From Rotaria sordida (lineage: Eukaryota; Rotifera; Eurotatoria; Philodinida; Philodinidae), in the NCBI GenBank assembly GCA_905250125.1, contig CAJNOL010000181.1, forward strand, positions 62,001-126,000: a stretch of DNA of 64,000 bases, given 5' to 3'. Under the pieces are notes generated by a model that saw only the letters and a program-made list of their open reading frames with translations, was not told the origin of the DNA and made no database searches. This document shows positions 1 to 12,359 of this stretch, one piece after another. Numbering within the stretch: the stretch's first letter is position 1; every line of letters starts with the position of its first letter. The translations under genes and the position numbers were made by a program.

Positions 1-339
1 AGTCGATATTCTACTGTATTACCAACTGGTGAAGCATTTTCACAATGTGTTGCTTGTTCATCTATAGTAAAATTAGAGATTTAATATTTTGATTAGTTTT
101 ATTTTAATAATGAAAATATTTGTTTTTAGGTACGTAAAGCTTTTGAAGATGATGGTTTTTCATTTTTATTGCAAGTTTTCAATGATTTAAATTATTTGGA
201 AAATTTAACTGGTCTACGTGCAATGCAATTAGCAACTGATCTTAATGATGTATATTAAAAATTAAAAAATAATTTATCTTTTTTTAATATTTTTATTTAA
301 TTTTAGATAATTGAATTGAGTGATGATGAAGAGATTTAA
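1..339 (+). CDS. 3' end of an unrecognised protein-coding gene
   Basis: Three exons are visible (about 1-66, 130-249 and 307-339), joined in one frame by introns of 63 and 57 nt with GT...AG ends. The gene starts left of the window. The visible C-terminal 73 residues include a CxxC pair (SQCVACSS), a Phe/Leu-rich helix-like stretch (FSFLLQVFNDLNYL) and a very acidic end (IIELSDDEEI) before the TAA at 337-339. The CxxC could belong to a zinc-binding C-terminal domain, but only one Cys pair is seen. I do not recognise the family. Coding status rests on clean frame continuity across two introns. Confidence 0.7.
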
Positions 340-1915
340 TTGTTGATGATTATTCATGCATTTTTCTTTTTCTGATTTAGTTTTTTTCTTTTTTTCTTTT
401 ATTGATATGATTTTATATGACAGAGATAATAAGAAAAAAAAATGATAATTCAATGTTGTTTTAATTAAAAATTAGATCATTCTTGATTATGAATCAAAAA
501 AAATAAATAAGCTTAAAAGATAAAAAAGCTTAATAAAGAAGTGCTTTGTATCTATGAATTTTATTCATTTTATATGATGAACACATTCAATTGATGGAAA
601 GTATAATTTTGTCAATAAAGTATTAGTAAAATATCTTAATAGGATTGAAGTAAAGTCGCAGTTTCTTTCATAAATAATTTTGTTTTATTATATTGAGAAA
701 AAATTGCGTTATAAGAATATTTACTAGACCATTTTGTAAGTTTAGTAGTCATTAGAAGTATTTGTTTTAGAATAGTTATAAGAATAAAAAGATAATAATA
801 TTTTCAAGAGAAGATTTTATTAAATTATTATATTTTTAAGATATATTATTAAAAGTTTGTCGAATTATTTATTTATGATCTAACAAATTTCTTCTTGAAA
901 ACTTTTTTTTTTTGTATAAATATTAATGATAATAACTTTATAAGTTTAATATTAATCAAGAAAAAGGATTTATTAATTTCGGAAATAATTTCTAAATTAA
1001 ATTCATATAAAATAAATGACAATGTTATTCTCTTTTTCGATTGAATTAACAAATCACTCGTGTGAACTGACTTGATCAAACTAACATTCAATAGAATATA
1101 TTATATGAAAATAAAGAAAATAGCAAGTTAATGAAAATGTCTCCTTGATTATTAAGTACTCAGGCACAAAAAAAAAGAAGAATGACTGTCATAACTTTAA
1201 GTGAAGAACGGAAATTATCTTTCACTTTTCTTTTACTTAATTCACACTTGTCAGGAGACTATTTAATTGCATTTATTAAACAGTTTTTATCGTATTCATT
1301 ATTAATCATAGAAGAAGAAGAAGAAGAAAAAAAAGTGATTTCTATCTTTCAATCGTTTCTTTATCTTCTTTGTATTTTGTTCTTTTTTTTTCAAAGACAA
1401 TCTAATTAATGAAAAAAAACCTTTTTTTTTTTTTTGGATCACGACACAATCATATTGATAAACAAATGAACATAAATGAAGAATTATAGGCGGGGAAAAA
1501 AAATAAAGAGAATAGAAGGAAAAAAAAGTTTCTTGTTTTTTTTTTTGTTGTTTTTAGTTGCAAATGTATATGACAAGCAAAACGAAAAAGAAGAAACAAC
1601 ACCAATAATCAACCAACAGTGAAACCAAAAAAAAAAAGACGGGAACGCCGTTCTCAAAAGAAGACATGTATAAGGAGATAATAAATCTATATACAGACAC
1701 ATTGTTCTGTTTGTTTACAAAACGATGCAAACTAGGCTATGTTATAATAGATAGATAAACTGTAATGAAAAAGACACAAAAAAAAAAAAAAAAAGAAAGA
1801 AGGAAACTATGTTTGTCATATTATTAGTTCTTCTTTGATTCCATCATAGGCAGTTGTTATCACCTGAGAGAAAGAATAAATTGATAGAAAAAAGTTTTAT
1901 TCACATTTTTTTCTA
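340..1915. other. intergenic, no gene seen
   Basis: AT-rich sequence between the convergent 3' ends of the upstream gene and the SLC1 transporter. It has several A or T homopolymers and AATAAA-like hexamers (for example near 500-540) that could serve polyadenylation. The short open frames here are low-complexity and have no splice partners. No RNA gene or repeat was recognised. Confidence 0.6.
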
Positions 1916-4078
1916 TTAAAGCTTTGACGTTTCATTGGAATCATCTCGACTACGCAATCGTCGACCAGTACTTATTTCTGATGCTGTTCGAGCTTTAATA
2001 GGTGCATCTATATTTTCTGTTTCTTCAACATCAGGTGGACCTAATTCAGAACGAACTAGATGATTAACAACACCAGCTCCAATACCATCACCTAATATAT
2101 TAACTGATGTTCGAATACGATCTCTGAAATAATAAAAATTACCGAAAAGAAAATAAATATCTTTTACTTACAAAGCCCAATCAATAGCAAAAATAATTGT
2201 AATTTCTTTTGCAGGTATATTCACAGCTGACATAACTAAAAGCATTGTAACAAGACCTGCCGATGGAATTGATGCAGCTCCAACGGAAGCTACTGTTGCT
2301 GTTAAACTATTCAGAAAGAATTTTATAATATTAATATTTTTATTGTTATATATATTACTTACCTAACAATAATTAATTGACCAATACCTAATTGTCTTCC
2401 CATAAGTTGTGCAAGAAAAACAGGAGCAACAGCTTCATATAAAGCCGTACCATCTAAATTATTTCTAATGTTTTTTCCACTATATATTTTTATTTAAAAA
2501 TTTTCTTACCCATATTAACCGTAGCTCCAATTGGTAATACAAATCGTGTTACACGTCTATCTAATTTTAATGTTTCTTCCAAACATCGAAATGTTACAGG
2601 TAATGATGCAGCACTAATGAATTTTTTTTTAAAATTAATGTAAAAACCACAAAACAATAATATCTTACCTTGAACCAGTACCAATACCTGTTAACCAAGC
2701 TTGAAGCATACCTCGATAAAATGCAAATGGATTTTGACGTGTTACAGCATAAAATATTAGTGGTAATGTAACTAATGCATGTATAGCTAAACCAAGTAAA
2801 ACAGTTAATGCATACATTCCTAAACTTCGAGCTAATTGAAGCAAATCTTCAATTTCTAAAATTTTTCCTGCAACTAAAAACATAATACCAACTGGTGAAT
2901 ACCTAAATAAATAAATCAATCATAATTTTAAAAAAAAAATATTATTATTAATTACATACCACATGACAAGTTTAACTAATTTCATGACAATTTCATTTAA
3001 TATAATAAAAAAATGTAACATTAATTCGCCTCTTTTACCCATTGTTCCAATTGTAATACCAAATGCACAACAAAATGTAATTAAACCTATTTATATATTA
3101 AATGAAAATATTTTTATAAAAAAAAAAAAAAAAAAAAAACGAAATTTCCTAACCCAAATAATTCGTTCCAGCAACATAACGTGTATTAAATTTAACTTTC
3201 GTTATACTCGTATTTGTTTTAATATTCGAAACATTTAGATATTCTAAGAAATCCAAAAAAACAAAAAATTAACAAGATAAATAAACCTAAATTTCAATCG
3301 AACCTCTTGTTGTTTTAACTTGTTCAAGTGCTGCTTGTATTATATTTTCAGCAAACATATTACTATAAAGAAAATTTTTCGTTTTTTTTTTATAATTACG
3401 AAATTTTTTTTCTACCGAAATAAATCAAATATAGCATCAAGTGTTGTAATTTGATCAGCTGCTGGATCACCACGGATTATATCTGATTTAACTTCAACTT
3501 TACTTGCTCGTTCACCTGGTCGAATAACTTGTACCAATATAATACCAAGTATAGCAGCAAGTATTGTAGTACAAAAGTAATATGTTAAGGCATATAAACC
3601 TAATTTACCACTCGATTTTGGATCAAGTACAGCTAAACCTATTTTTTTTTATAATAGAAAATGATATTGAATAAAAGATTTTCTTTTTTTTTTTCTAATG
3701 ATATACCAGTTATAAGACTGGATGTAATAAGAGGTAGAATAAGCATTTTCAGCATACGCATAAGAATATCACCGGGAAACGAAAGAATCATAATCGTTTC
3801 GGTGGATGGATTTGACGTACGAACAAGAAATCCAAGTAAGAAACCCAAAAAAACACCGGCAATGGTCAATGTAAGAAGTAAATTATTACGTAAAGGACCA
3901 AGAAAACTTGAACAACACTAATAAGAATTATAAAAAAAAAAAAAAATTTTATTTTATTTTATTTTATTTTTTGCTATATTACTTTTGATAATCGTGATTG
4001 ATTATCATCAATTCTTGTTCGTGGTGGATGATTTTCATCATTGAGCATTGCCATAGTTTGATCATGTTTTTCATCCAT
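1916..4078 (-). CDS. SLC1-family sodium-coupled excitatory amino acid transporter
   Basis: Plasma-membrane symporter of the EAAT/SLC1 family, which takes up glutamate or aspartate with sodium. About 11 exons give roughly 535 residues, the usual EAAT length. The start ATG (4076-4078) opens a 32-residue first exon (3983-4078). Exon 2 (3707-3917) carries the first helices and [17 protein letters not shown]. Further along are [16 protein letters not shown], a re-entrant loop ([18 protein letters not shown]; EAATs usually have SSSATLPVTF), [31 protein letters not shown] and [16 protein letters not shown]. Last come [12 protein letters not shown] and GDGIGAGVV. The second Arg of DRIRT is kept; in EAATs it binds the side-chain carboxylate, whereas neutral-amino-acid ASCT members replace it, so acidic substrates are inferred. 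The stop is at 1916-1918. Which vertebrate EAAT it matches best cannot be told here. Confidence 0.93.
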
Positions 4079-4356
4079 ATTTAAAACTAATTTAAAAAAA
4101 AAAAAACAAGAATAAATTATCTATACTATAGTTAATAAATTTTACCTATTCTAATTTCTTCTCTGTCAAACGGTAAAAATGAGTGATCCTTTTCTTTTTT
4201 TTTCTTTTATTCAAAAAATAACAATATTGATATCAACTGTCAGCTTATACGTTTATATAATATCTGATAGTATTCGTAAGTATAGTTCGATCTCTCGTTC
4301 TTTTTAATGCATTCGTATTCATTTTTCAACTGCCTGTAAGTATATGTAATAACTAT

Positions 4357-4407
<51 letters not shown>

Positions 4408-7400
4408 AATAAAGAGAGCAAATCAGAACAAAAGTGAGAAAGAAAAAGAAACGGAAGCATAAACGAGAATAAGCGAAAAAGAAAAAAGAAAAAGAGAAGA
4501 GAGAAAGAATTGCATTTTTTTTACTATTAAAAAAAATATATATATATGAATAGTGTTGGTGAATTTCTTCTCTTATCGTTATCTTATCGGAATACTTTTT
4601 TTTCGTCAAAAATGATAGATAATATTGCTCTAATATATTATATTTTCAGCATCAGTCCTTCTTCTTTTTTTTTTTTCTTCTTCTAACATACGGACACATA
4701 CATTGAAACAATATGGAATCTAATAATGTTATAGAATAGTTTGCTAAAATAAATAAATAAGAAAAGAAAAAGTAATACATGTTAAATGCACACAAAACAC
4801 CATCATTTATCTGATATTTAAGTGACAAACATACTTAATTGCTTTGCATATACCCGTCGAAAATACAATTTTGAGCTCTCAATGACATTTTTTGTAACAG
4901 AGTGTTACTAATGAAAATGGCAAAAGAATAGAGATTTGCATTCTACTTTCATAGAGCTTGTCGATGATATAAGAACAAACAACTGTTAATTCTCGAACAG
5001 GAAATTCCACTTATAGTATTCGACACATTATCTCTTAAATTCTTGAAATCTATGAAAATATAAAGAACAAATTCATATACTTAAACAGAAACCTTATGTA
5101 TTTTTAAATGAAATACTTTTAAAAAAAAAATTATGCGAGAAATTAGAAAATAATTGATACTAAGAGTAATGTTTTTATCACTACGGAACTTCGTAATATA
5201 TTTTTTTTTCTCTGTCTTATGCTCTTTGTATTCCTGTCAAACTTATGATGATTATCGAAACTATAGCATCCTTTTTCTTTTCTTTTTTTTTTACTAACCC
5301 CATGTCCTCGATTGATATTTACTCAACACACAATGCACATCAATAGTATAATCAATTCAATATACATATCTGATGTAATGCCTAGCCGTACTAATTTCTT
5401 ATTCATTAATTCTATTGGATCGTTCATATGATCCATCGACCAAAAAAGAATATTAATAAAATGACAACCTATTTTCAATAGCCGTATGATCGAGAAATGA
5501 CATATTTAATGAGACTACCATAATGTAATATAAATACGGAAATAAATTATGCTAATGTTCTCTTTCAGGTATTTTTATATGTAGACTATGTAATATTTCT
5601 CAATGCTTATTTCTTTTACTTTAAATAAATTTATATAAATTTAACAAAGAAAAAAAAAACCGAGTCAATCATTCATAGTTTAAATTATGATATCAATCGT
5701 TTCTTTTTTGTTTATGATGTTTATAATAATGATAAAAAACAAATAAATAATAATCGATGGTCATTATCATCTAATTAACAATACATATTTGTTCTATTTA
5801 TTTATCTATATATATCTATTTTTATATATGAGTATTACTCTCTCTGTTTGCAGCTGATAAAAGCTAAAGGATAATAAAAAACACTAGATGGAATCCATAC
5901 TGCGTCTAAAGACAAAACACCAAACGACTCCCTTTTTTTTTTTTTGTTGTGTTTTTACTAAGTGAACTACATTTATACGTCAATATGTAATTTGCTTGAT
6001 AAAGAAAACTGATAATAATGTTGTTCTGGAAAGGTTACTATGTCGAAAAATGTTTACGAATATTATTCAATATTCGTTGATATCTAACAAAATCTTTCAC
6101 ACGAGACTTACCTCACTTGTTGATTGTGATTTTTCTTCAAAAATTCTTTTTTTTTTGTTTTTTTTGCTCTCTCAATTTATGTCACACAAAGTAGATTTAA
6201 TTGTTAATTACCTAAAAAACATGTATGATACACAGATTCAAGAAAAAAAAACAAAAAGAAAAAGAAATAGAAGATTAAAGGTTGCATCAAAGATAAATTT
6301 ATTGTGTATCTGTATGTGTCTCTCATGTCAAGATTTATGATTTATATAGATAATATGAAGATAACTCACAGAAAAACAGTTGCTACTAAGAAGAAGTGAC
6401 GATACTTCTATTCTCGATTGTACTTGTATATATCGAAGACCTTGACGGTGATATTTAATCTCACTGTTGATGTTATTGTGTATTCTCTCTATTTATCGTT
6501 AGTGCGATACAAGAAAAAAAAAAATACTTACAATCGTTAATGCCTGTATGAGTATGGGTACTGTTGCGAACTTGTACTTTCTTCCTTGGCAATCATAAAG
6601 CAAAAGAATGAAAGAAAGAAAAAAAAAAGGAAAGAAGCCAGATCAGTAGAGAGAGACAGAGAAGATATATGAAAAAGGGAATGCTACAAGAAATAAGTAA
6701 GATGAAACAGCTGCTCATCAAGTGGACCATACGGTTTCTACAAGATGTGTACATTGCCAATTCATTGAGTTTCTTTTCTTCTTCTTTTTTTTCTTCTCTC
6801 GTTCTCACGTATATTAAAAATGCCTATAGAAAACTCTAATTAATAAGTTTCATTTTAAATATTATTTTTTCATGAAAATAGAATCTATATTTGTCAATTT
6901 ATTCTTGATGAACATGTGGTAACAATAGATTGTCAATAAATCGGGGGGGGAAAAAAAAACTATTTAATACTAAAAAACATGTAAATATTAGAATAACCTA
7001 TGAAATAGATAAATATTTTTATTTCATTATCTTAACCTGAGGGATATTATATTTTAATAGATTATTTTCTAACTAACAATATTAAATGATTGAGTCTTAC
7101 TTTTAGAAAATATATAAATGTTAATCGATGCTTGATTTATTATATGACTTCTTATTCTAATAAATTCTATATTTCTCTTAGGATGGGTTGTTTTAGTTAT
7201 TCTCTGAAGGACAATGATAAGAAGAAAAAAAAAACAAACCTGATTTCTATAAATGTTTTTATATGAATTGTGAGATAAAAATTCTCTACGTGTTTAATGA
7301 TGTCTTCTTCACCTAGATTAATCTATTTCTTACTCATGAGTAATATGATACAATGCAGGTAGTACATACTAGCATATGACAAAGTTGATTAAATAGATGA

Positions 7401-7503
7401 AAATGATTGTCTACTATTCATTTGTAAAGTTTCAGGAAATGAATTACATTTATACATTTATTATTATGATTAAGAAAAAAAAAAAAAACAGATGAAATAT
7501 TTT
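4079..7503. other. intergenic, no gene seen
   Basis: About 3.4 kb between the transporter 5' end and the 3' end of the hydrolase gene (both on the minus strand). It should hold the transporter promoter and the hydrolase 3' UTR. It is AT-rich with many A/T runs; open frames here (for example 5996-6340 and 6593-6808) are low-complexity, without splice partners or recognisable domains. No tRNA or microRNA was recognised. Confidence 0.5.
4359..4406. repeat. poly(A) homopolymer, 48 nt
   Basis: Uninterrupted A tract about 280 bp upstream of the SLC1 transporter start, the longest homopolymer in the window. It could be a retroposition tail, but no retroposed body was recognised next to it. It is also a likely assembly-length uncertainty. 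Confidence 0.9.
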
Positions 7504-9065
7504 TCAGGGCTTTAAACTATCTACATAAATCCATTCAAGTGCTCGACCTGGACTTAATAATTTACAATAATGAAAGCCAGCTACGGATGAAACAGGATAA
7601 TTATTTGGAAATCGAAGTGTTGGTGAACGTACAGTTACAATTGTTTTGCCCTGACTATCTTTGCCAAGATCAAATTGCTTAAAAAAGAAAAAGAAAAATA
7701 ACAGACAGTTAATAAATCTTCTTTGATTTCATATATTCTTACCAATGGTGTCCAAATCCATAATGGACCAACATTAAGTGGACCAATATCATCTCCAATA
7801 ATCATTTGTTTTCCTATTTGGTCATATCTATCTTTTGTTTTTTTTGCCGCATTTTTTAAAGCCCAATCAAGTGAATATTGATTAATTAAACCACATAAAG
7901 ATTGTTCATCTGTTTGATTAAAATCATGTTGTTTACCATCAGCAGCTTGTAAAAGTACTTGTCTTGAAATCATTTTAACACGCATTTCTTCAGCTGATGA
8001 ATGTGTTTCACCTGTATCAAATTGATCATTTAAATCATATATATTTTGTGTTACTGTATGAACATATAATATACAATTATTTAATGGTTTTATTAATGAA
8101 CAATTATTATCTAAATGTGGAAAATATTCAGGTATTTTATAAACAATATGAAATTGATCAGAAATATTCAATTGAACTGTATCATTAAGATCACTCATTA
8201 TTTTTTGTCCATATGTACTCCATTGACTACCTATTTGACAATTATCATTTGTTTTATTATAACATGGTGGTAAAAAATGATAATAACCTTCAAGATTTAA
8301 TGCATTAAGATATGGTTGAGAAAATATTTTTGTTTGATTTAAATTATATTCAAGTATTGGAGTTATTGTTTGATTATTTAAACGCATATTCATATAATCA
8401 TTTATTCGAATAGATAATTCTTGATGTGCAATTGTTTCATTAATTTCTGATTTTATATCATTTTTTAATATATGATCTGTTGGTTTACCTGATGCTGTAT
8501 TCATATGATTCATACCTGTGATAATTAATGTAAAATGAGGATAAGTTGAATAAAAATAAAATGATTCAATAATACGTGTTACACGTGCTAAACCATCAAG
8601 TTCACCAGATAATATTAATGTTGATACGGGATAAATTGTATTTGATGTTTGATATTTACGTTGAAGAAATGAACCAATAAGTATTTGTCCAAATATTTTA
8701 TTTTTATATTTATATGCTAAAGATTGTGATGTAATACCACCTAAACTATGACCACCAAGAAATATTGTTGTATTTATTGACATTCCTGATTTATATAATT
8801 TTGTAAGAATTTCATCGATTACTTTTGGACGTAATATTTCAAGTGGAAAATCATCAGGAAAAGATGGAATAGCTATCCATAAAGAATTTGTTGATATTAA
8901 TTGAACTTGTTTAAGTAATGGAACATAACGATCAGGTGGTAATTCAGCACCGGGTATAAATATAAATGCAATATTATTACCACCGAGTTTTATTGGTTCA
9001 ATAATAATATCAGATGAAGATGATATTAAATAGAATAGTTCGAAAATAAGAAGTAATTTTAACAT
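7504..9065 (-). CDS. secreted alpha/beta-hydrolase-fold protein
   Basis: Two exons: 7743-9065 and 7504-7677, split by a 65-nt intron in phase 0 (donor GTAAGAAT). The product is about 498 residues. It begins with a hydrophobic signal peptide (MLKLLLIFELFYLISSSS), so it is probably secreted or lysosomal. The hydrolase core shows a beta strand with IAFIFIPGAELPP, then the nucleophile elbow GGHSLGG (Gly-x-Ser-x-Gly, Ser near residue 107). An Asp in SGELDGLARV and a His in GMNHMNTASG are placed as expected for the rest of the triad. The second half has many Asn-x-Ser/Thr sites and several Cys, fitting a glycosylated, disulfide-bonded extracellular protein. Hydrolase activity on an ester or amide is inferred; substrate and subfamily are unknown. 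An open frame at 7997-8188 on the other strand is a shadow. Confidence 0.85.
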
Positions 9066-11870
9066 GATAATTTAAAATAATCAAAAAAAATCAGAATCTG
9101 TCACACATTCGTGTGTTTTTTTTTTAGCACTGGTTTTATCTAGACACACCATTTGCTTATGAGAATAATCAACATATGTTCGGCTTATATAACAAGGGAT
9201 AACAAGTACACTTTATACAAAATCAAGGTTATAGAAACAGCTCGATTAAAGTCCATCAATATTATAGAAGTTTTTTTGTAGATAGATTACATATACATGG
9301 TAATCTACTATTATAATATCAAGCGAAATATATTGAGGCAAAAGTTTTGCTCTTTTTCTTTTCAAGCAATTAAATAAGATATTGTTGTATTACGTACAAA
9401 TGTAATTGACAATTTTATTACTCTTCAAGAAAATTGTAAATATTCCATTGAACTTTTGTTTTGATTCAAGGCACGATAATCCAAAATTATTAGATTGAAA
9501 TTCATTTTAGCCTATAGTTTAAAAATGGTTTCATACTAGACCTAACAAGGGAACATTGCCAACTGTCAAATCGCTTTTCACATGAAATTATTACAATGCG
9601 ATCGGTTATGATGAGTAGTGAAAAATCTGTTTTGTGGTTTTTGCTTGTCGAATTACGGGCGTTTTACTCAACATTTGTCCTATAAACAAAAGATCACCGA
9701 CAACTAAGATGATTGAGTTTTGAATTGAAACTTTGTTTATAGATAGAAGTTATAATCAGTAGAAATTCTTTGATGTTTTAGCCAGAGCAAACAATTCCTT
9801 GCCAAGATAATTACGCCTGTTTTGCATGTATTTCAAAAGGAAGACAGTATCATGACAAGCTGATATTTCGATAAGGATTAATTTGTACTGGTTGAAACTT
9901 TGACGAGTTTCTATTTATTATAAGACCTATTTATGGAATGAAATGTCATCTATAAATCTGATCATCTAGATTCTCAATGACACCATATTCATAGGGCAAA
10001 GATCGAGTACAATGTCCATAATTCGACACAGGAAGGTTGGAAAATCAAATCATAACAAACTTGTCCATTATTCATCATGACGGATCTAATAGCAATAATC
10101 TCAATCGAAAAATGATTCTACATGAAGGAATGTTCTCTTTCGTTAGATGTTTTAATAAAATTTTATTCAAATTACATAACGAGTAGAACAGTTGTTCTGT
10201 ATTCATTGTGTTTTTGATATAGTATTACAATACAATATCGTAGAAATGTCATTATTATTTTGTTGGAAATAGTACCATGTCTAGTGCAAAAATATACAGA
10301 GAATTCGATTGAGAATGTTTTTCGAAGGTCAAAAATTTTCTTTCAGAATATATTTGTTTGACTTTTTTTTTCATGATTCACTTCAAGTGTTTTCCAACAT
10401 CATATATATAAATATAGCTATTCATTATGACCAATTAAAAAAAAGGCTTTCTTCTCATAGTAAAATATCTAGCCGAATAATACGAGACTGAAAAATTAAA
10501 CTAAAAGTTTAATTTAGCATTTACAAAGCGAAAACAAGGTTTTATCTGAATATTTTCATAGAGAAGTTATATTCTATTCATAATAATATCTTTTAGTAGA
10601 AGATTCTTTTTTCATATAAAATATATATATATATATATATATCTTCAGACAACTTCACTTTCGAAGTAGAATTCAATTTGTTGACTGTAATCGCTAGTTA
10701 TAAAAATCAATGATACAAGATGATGTTATAAAATTGTTCATATCAACTATTATAATAAAACACATAGCTTTTTTTTTTTGAGACAGTAAGAGTGTCTAGT
10801 CCTTACGTTATAAAATTTTGAATAGACAAATACAAAGATAATTTTTCTTATCGGATGAAGCTTTTGTTTGAATTCAAAAAATTTTCTCAATATCTTTTGT
10901 TCTAAAATGTTTTCTTTTTTGACCTTTCAGGAACATTGTCGATCAAATGCTTTTGTATATTTTTCCATGAAGTATGTTGCTATGTTCTAACAGAAAAGAA
11001 AAACGATGACATCTCTTCAATATTGCATTATCATGCTCTATTGAAAAACAAAATTGATGTAGAACTTTTGCCCTCATCCATTATAGTTTTCATGGTATTA
11101 TTACAATCAGCAATGTAATTATGTAATATTATAGACCATATTGTCGATGGATATTTTCTATTCTAATGATTTCTTGATTGAACCGACCTTAACAACATTG
11201 TTGATAGCGATCAACTCTGAATATTATATTCATATATACAACAAGATCATCAATAAACTTATTCCAAAGTATATGTTGTGTTATATTCAATTATCAAAAA
11301 AGTGTTAAATGTCATGGTGAAATTAAAATTATAGATCTAAATAATAAATTATGTTACGAATAGTTAAATATCTATGAGTAAATGCTATTCTTTTCGAAGT
11401 GACAAATATCACACGACATATTTCACACTTGTCTTTATTAATTAATAGTTATAGATGCTCATCCTCAACACAAAAAAAATTGATGATATATGAAATCATT
11501 TGTATAGATGCAAGCAAAAATTTACTATTTTAGAGATTAAAAATATGTCAAATATTCAGGATTAGAATGATTTATTATTCTAATACATTTCCTTTAGTTT
11601 TACTTGGAAAATAAGTAACTTACTGAAACAATTGTATATGTAATGGTTTTTTTGTGGCTCCGTACATACTTCTGATAAAGATGTTTCTTTTATTTATTTA
11701 AAAGCAAAAAAAAAATACAATATTTGAAATACAATAAGAAGCGTATATCATTGTTCAACGATAATTCGTAGAACATAACATTAATGTTTTTGTATAAATA
11801 GTTTGTGTCTTATAATTAAGAATCAACCAAATAGAAAATATCATTGATTGATAATTAATAACGACAAATA
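9066..11870. other. intergenic, no protein gene seen
   Basis: AT-rich spacer upstream of the hydrolase gene. It contains a diverged dispersed repeat (about 9541-10110, listed separately) and an AT dinucleotide run near 10621-10642. The rest has no domain-bearing frames. The downstream part of the primary microRNA transcript (minus strand) may extend into its right end. Confidence 0.5.
9541..10110. repeat. diverged dispersed repeat, copy 1
   Basis: This stretch aligns by eye, in the same orientation, with 47265-47755. Shared blocks include an opening AGGGAAC/AGAGAAC...GTTAAAT motif, TTTGCTTG(T/C)CGA, AAC(A)AAAAGGATCAC-like text, ATAGATAG, and an end block with AAATCAAA(T/C)CA(T/A)AACAAACTT. 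The copies are clearly diverged, with many substitutions and indels. The opening motif also matches the ends of the hairpin element at 19599-20209, so these are probably one DNA-element family. No coding capacity is seen. Confidence 0.6.
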
Positions 11871-11882
11871 TGAGCCAGAAAA

Positions 11883-11943
11883 AGGAAGAGTGTGTACCCG
11901 GTGACTATATTAAAATCAAAGTAACCGGCTATACAATCTTCCT
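11883..11943 (-). ncRNA. mir-36: MIR-36-family microRNA precursor (copy a)
   Basis: Minus-strand hairpin. The 3' arm (11904 down to 11883) begins UCACCGGGUACACACUC, with the MIR-36/miR-35 seed CACCGGG. The 5' arm (11943 down to about 11918, starting AGGAAGAUUGUAUAGCCGG) pairs along about 22 bp with few mismatches, leaving a short AU-rich loop. A lower stem continues outside (GAGCC at 11872-11876 with GGCTC at 11964-11968). The mature product on the 3p arm is as known for this family. The family is protostome-specific and acts as a post-transcriptional silencer loaded in Argonaute. Confidence 0.9.
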
Positions 11944-12018
11944 ACAATATAATAAAACCATCCGGCTCGTTTTTTCTTTTTTCAATTAATTAAATCGACT
12001 ATAATTGAACATATCAAA

Positions 12019-12085
12019 GGAAGAGTGTTATACCCGGTGATTTATCTCATATTCCAAATCAAATTAACCGGCTATACAATCTTCG
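12019..12085 (-). ncRNA. mir-36: MIR-36-family microRNA precursor (copy b)
   Basis: Minus-strand hairpin 115 nt from copy a. The 3p arm (12040 down to 12019) begins UCACCGGGUAUAACACUC, with seed CACCGGG. The 5p arm (about 12084 down to 12061) reads GAAGAUUGUAUAGCCGGU and is nearly identical to that of copy a, showing a recent tandem origin. The arms pair over about 20 bp around an AU-rich loop. Confidence 0.9.
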
Positions 12086-12170
12086 ATCGAAAGAACAATG
12101 AATCCAAAAAATAAGAAACAAACGAAATTTATTAATATAATAATTATTAAATGAATTCATTACATGATCA

Positions 12171-12243
12171 CTAAAGCTAAGTGTAGAACCCGGTGAGGAA
12201 TAATATCATTCTCAACCACAACCATGATTCCACTTAGCCTTAG
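12171..12243 (-). ncRNA. mir-36: MIR-36-family microRNA precursor (copy c)
   Basis: Minus-strand hairpin. The 3p arm (12196 down to 12175) begins UCACCGGGUUCUACACUU, with the same seed CACCGGG but a different 3' half from copies a and b. The 5p arm begins CUAAGGCUAAGUGGAAUC and pairs with the 3p arm, with a long perfect base (CTAA/TTAG, GCTAAGTG/CACTTAGC). It is the most diverged of the three copies. The shared seed predicts overlapping target sets. Confidence 0.9.
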
Positions 12244-12297
12244 TAATATGTTATATATATATATATATTCCATATCAAGTGAAGGTGCTCTCAATTA

Positions 12298-12358
12298 GGA
12301 TGAGTGTGAGATCTAGTCATGAACTTGCAAAATCCACATAGACTAAATAACACAATCA
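12298..12358 (-). ncRNA. mir-279: MIR-279-family microRNA precursor
   Basis: Minus-strand hairpin at the upstream end of the cluster. The 3p arm (12319 down to 12298) begins UGACUAGAUCUCACACUC; it has the MIR-279 seed GACUAGA and matches the known family product along almost its whole length (UGACUAGAUCCACACUCA). The 5p arm (about 12358 down to 12340) reads AUGAUUGUGUUAUUUAGUC and pairs with it except for a small internal bulge, with a loop of about 20 nt. The first 3p base lies 123 nt from that of MIR-36 copy c on the same strand, so a polycistronic primary transcript is likely. Confidence 0.88.
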
Positions 12359-12359
12359 T

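Noticed and set aside
4782-4800. TAAATGCA, the start of MIR-277
   Set aside because: No complementary arm upstream within hairpin distance, and the rest of the match is poor.
5326-5345. Minus-strand GTGCATTGTG, similar to MIR-33
   Set aside because: No complementary 3p arm within about 80 nt, so no hairpin.
6593-6808. Minus-strand 71-codon frame with hydrophobic C-terminus
   Set aside because: Arises from complementary GAA/TTC-rich tracts; low complexity and no splice or domain support.
11308-11330. TGTCATGGTG, similar to the MIR-281 3p start
   Set aside because: No matching 5p arm nearby; only the seed agrees.
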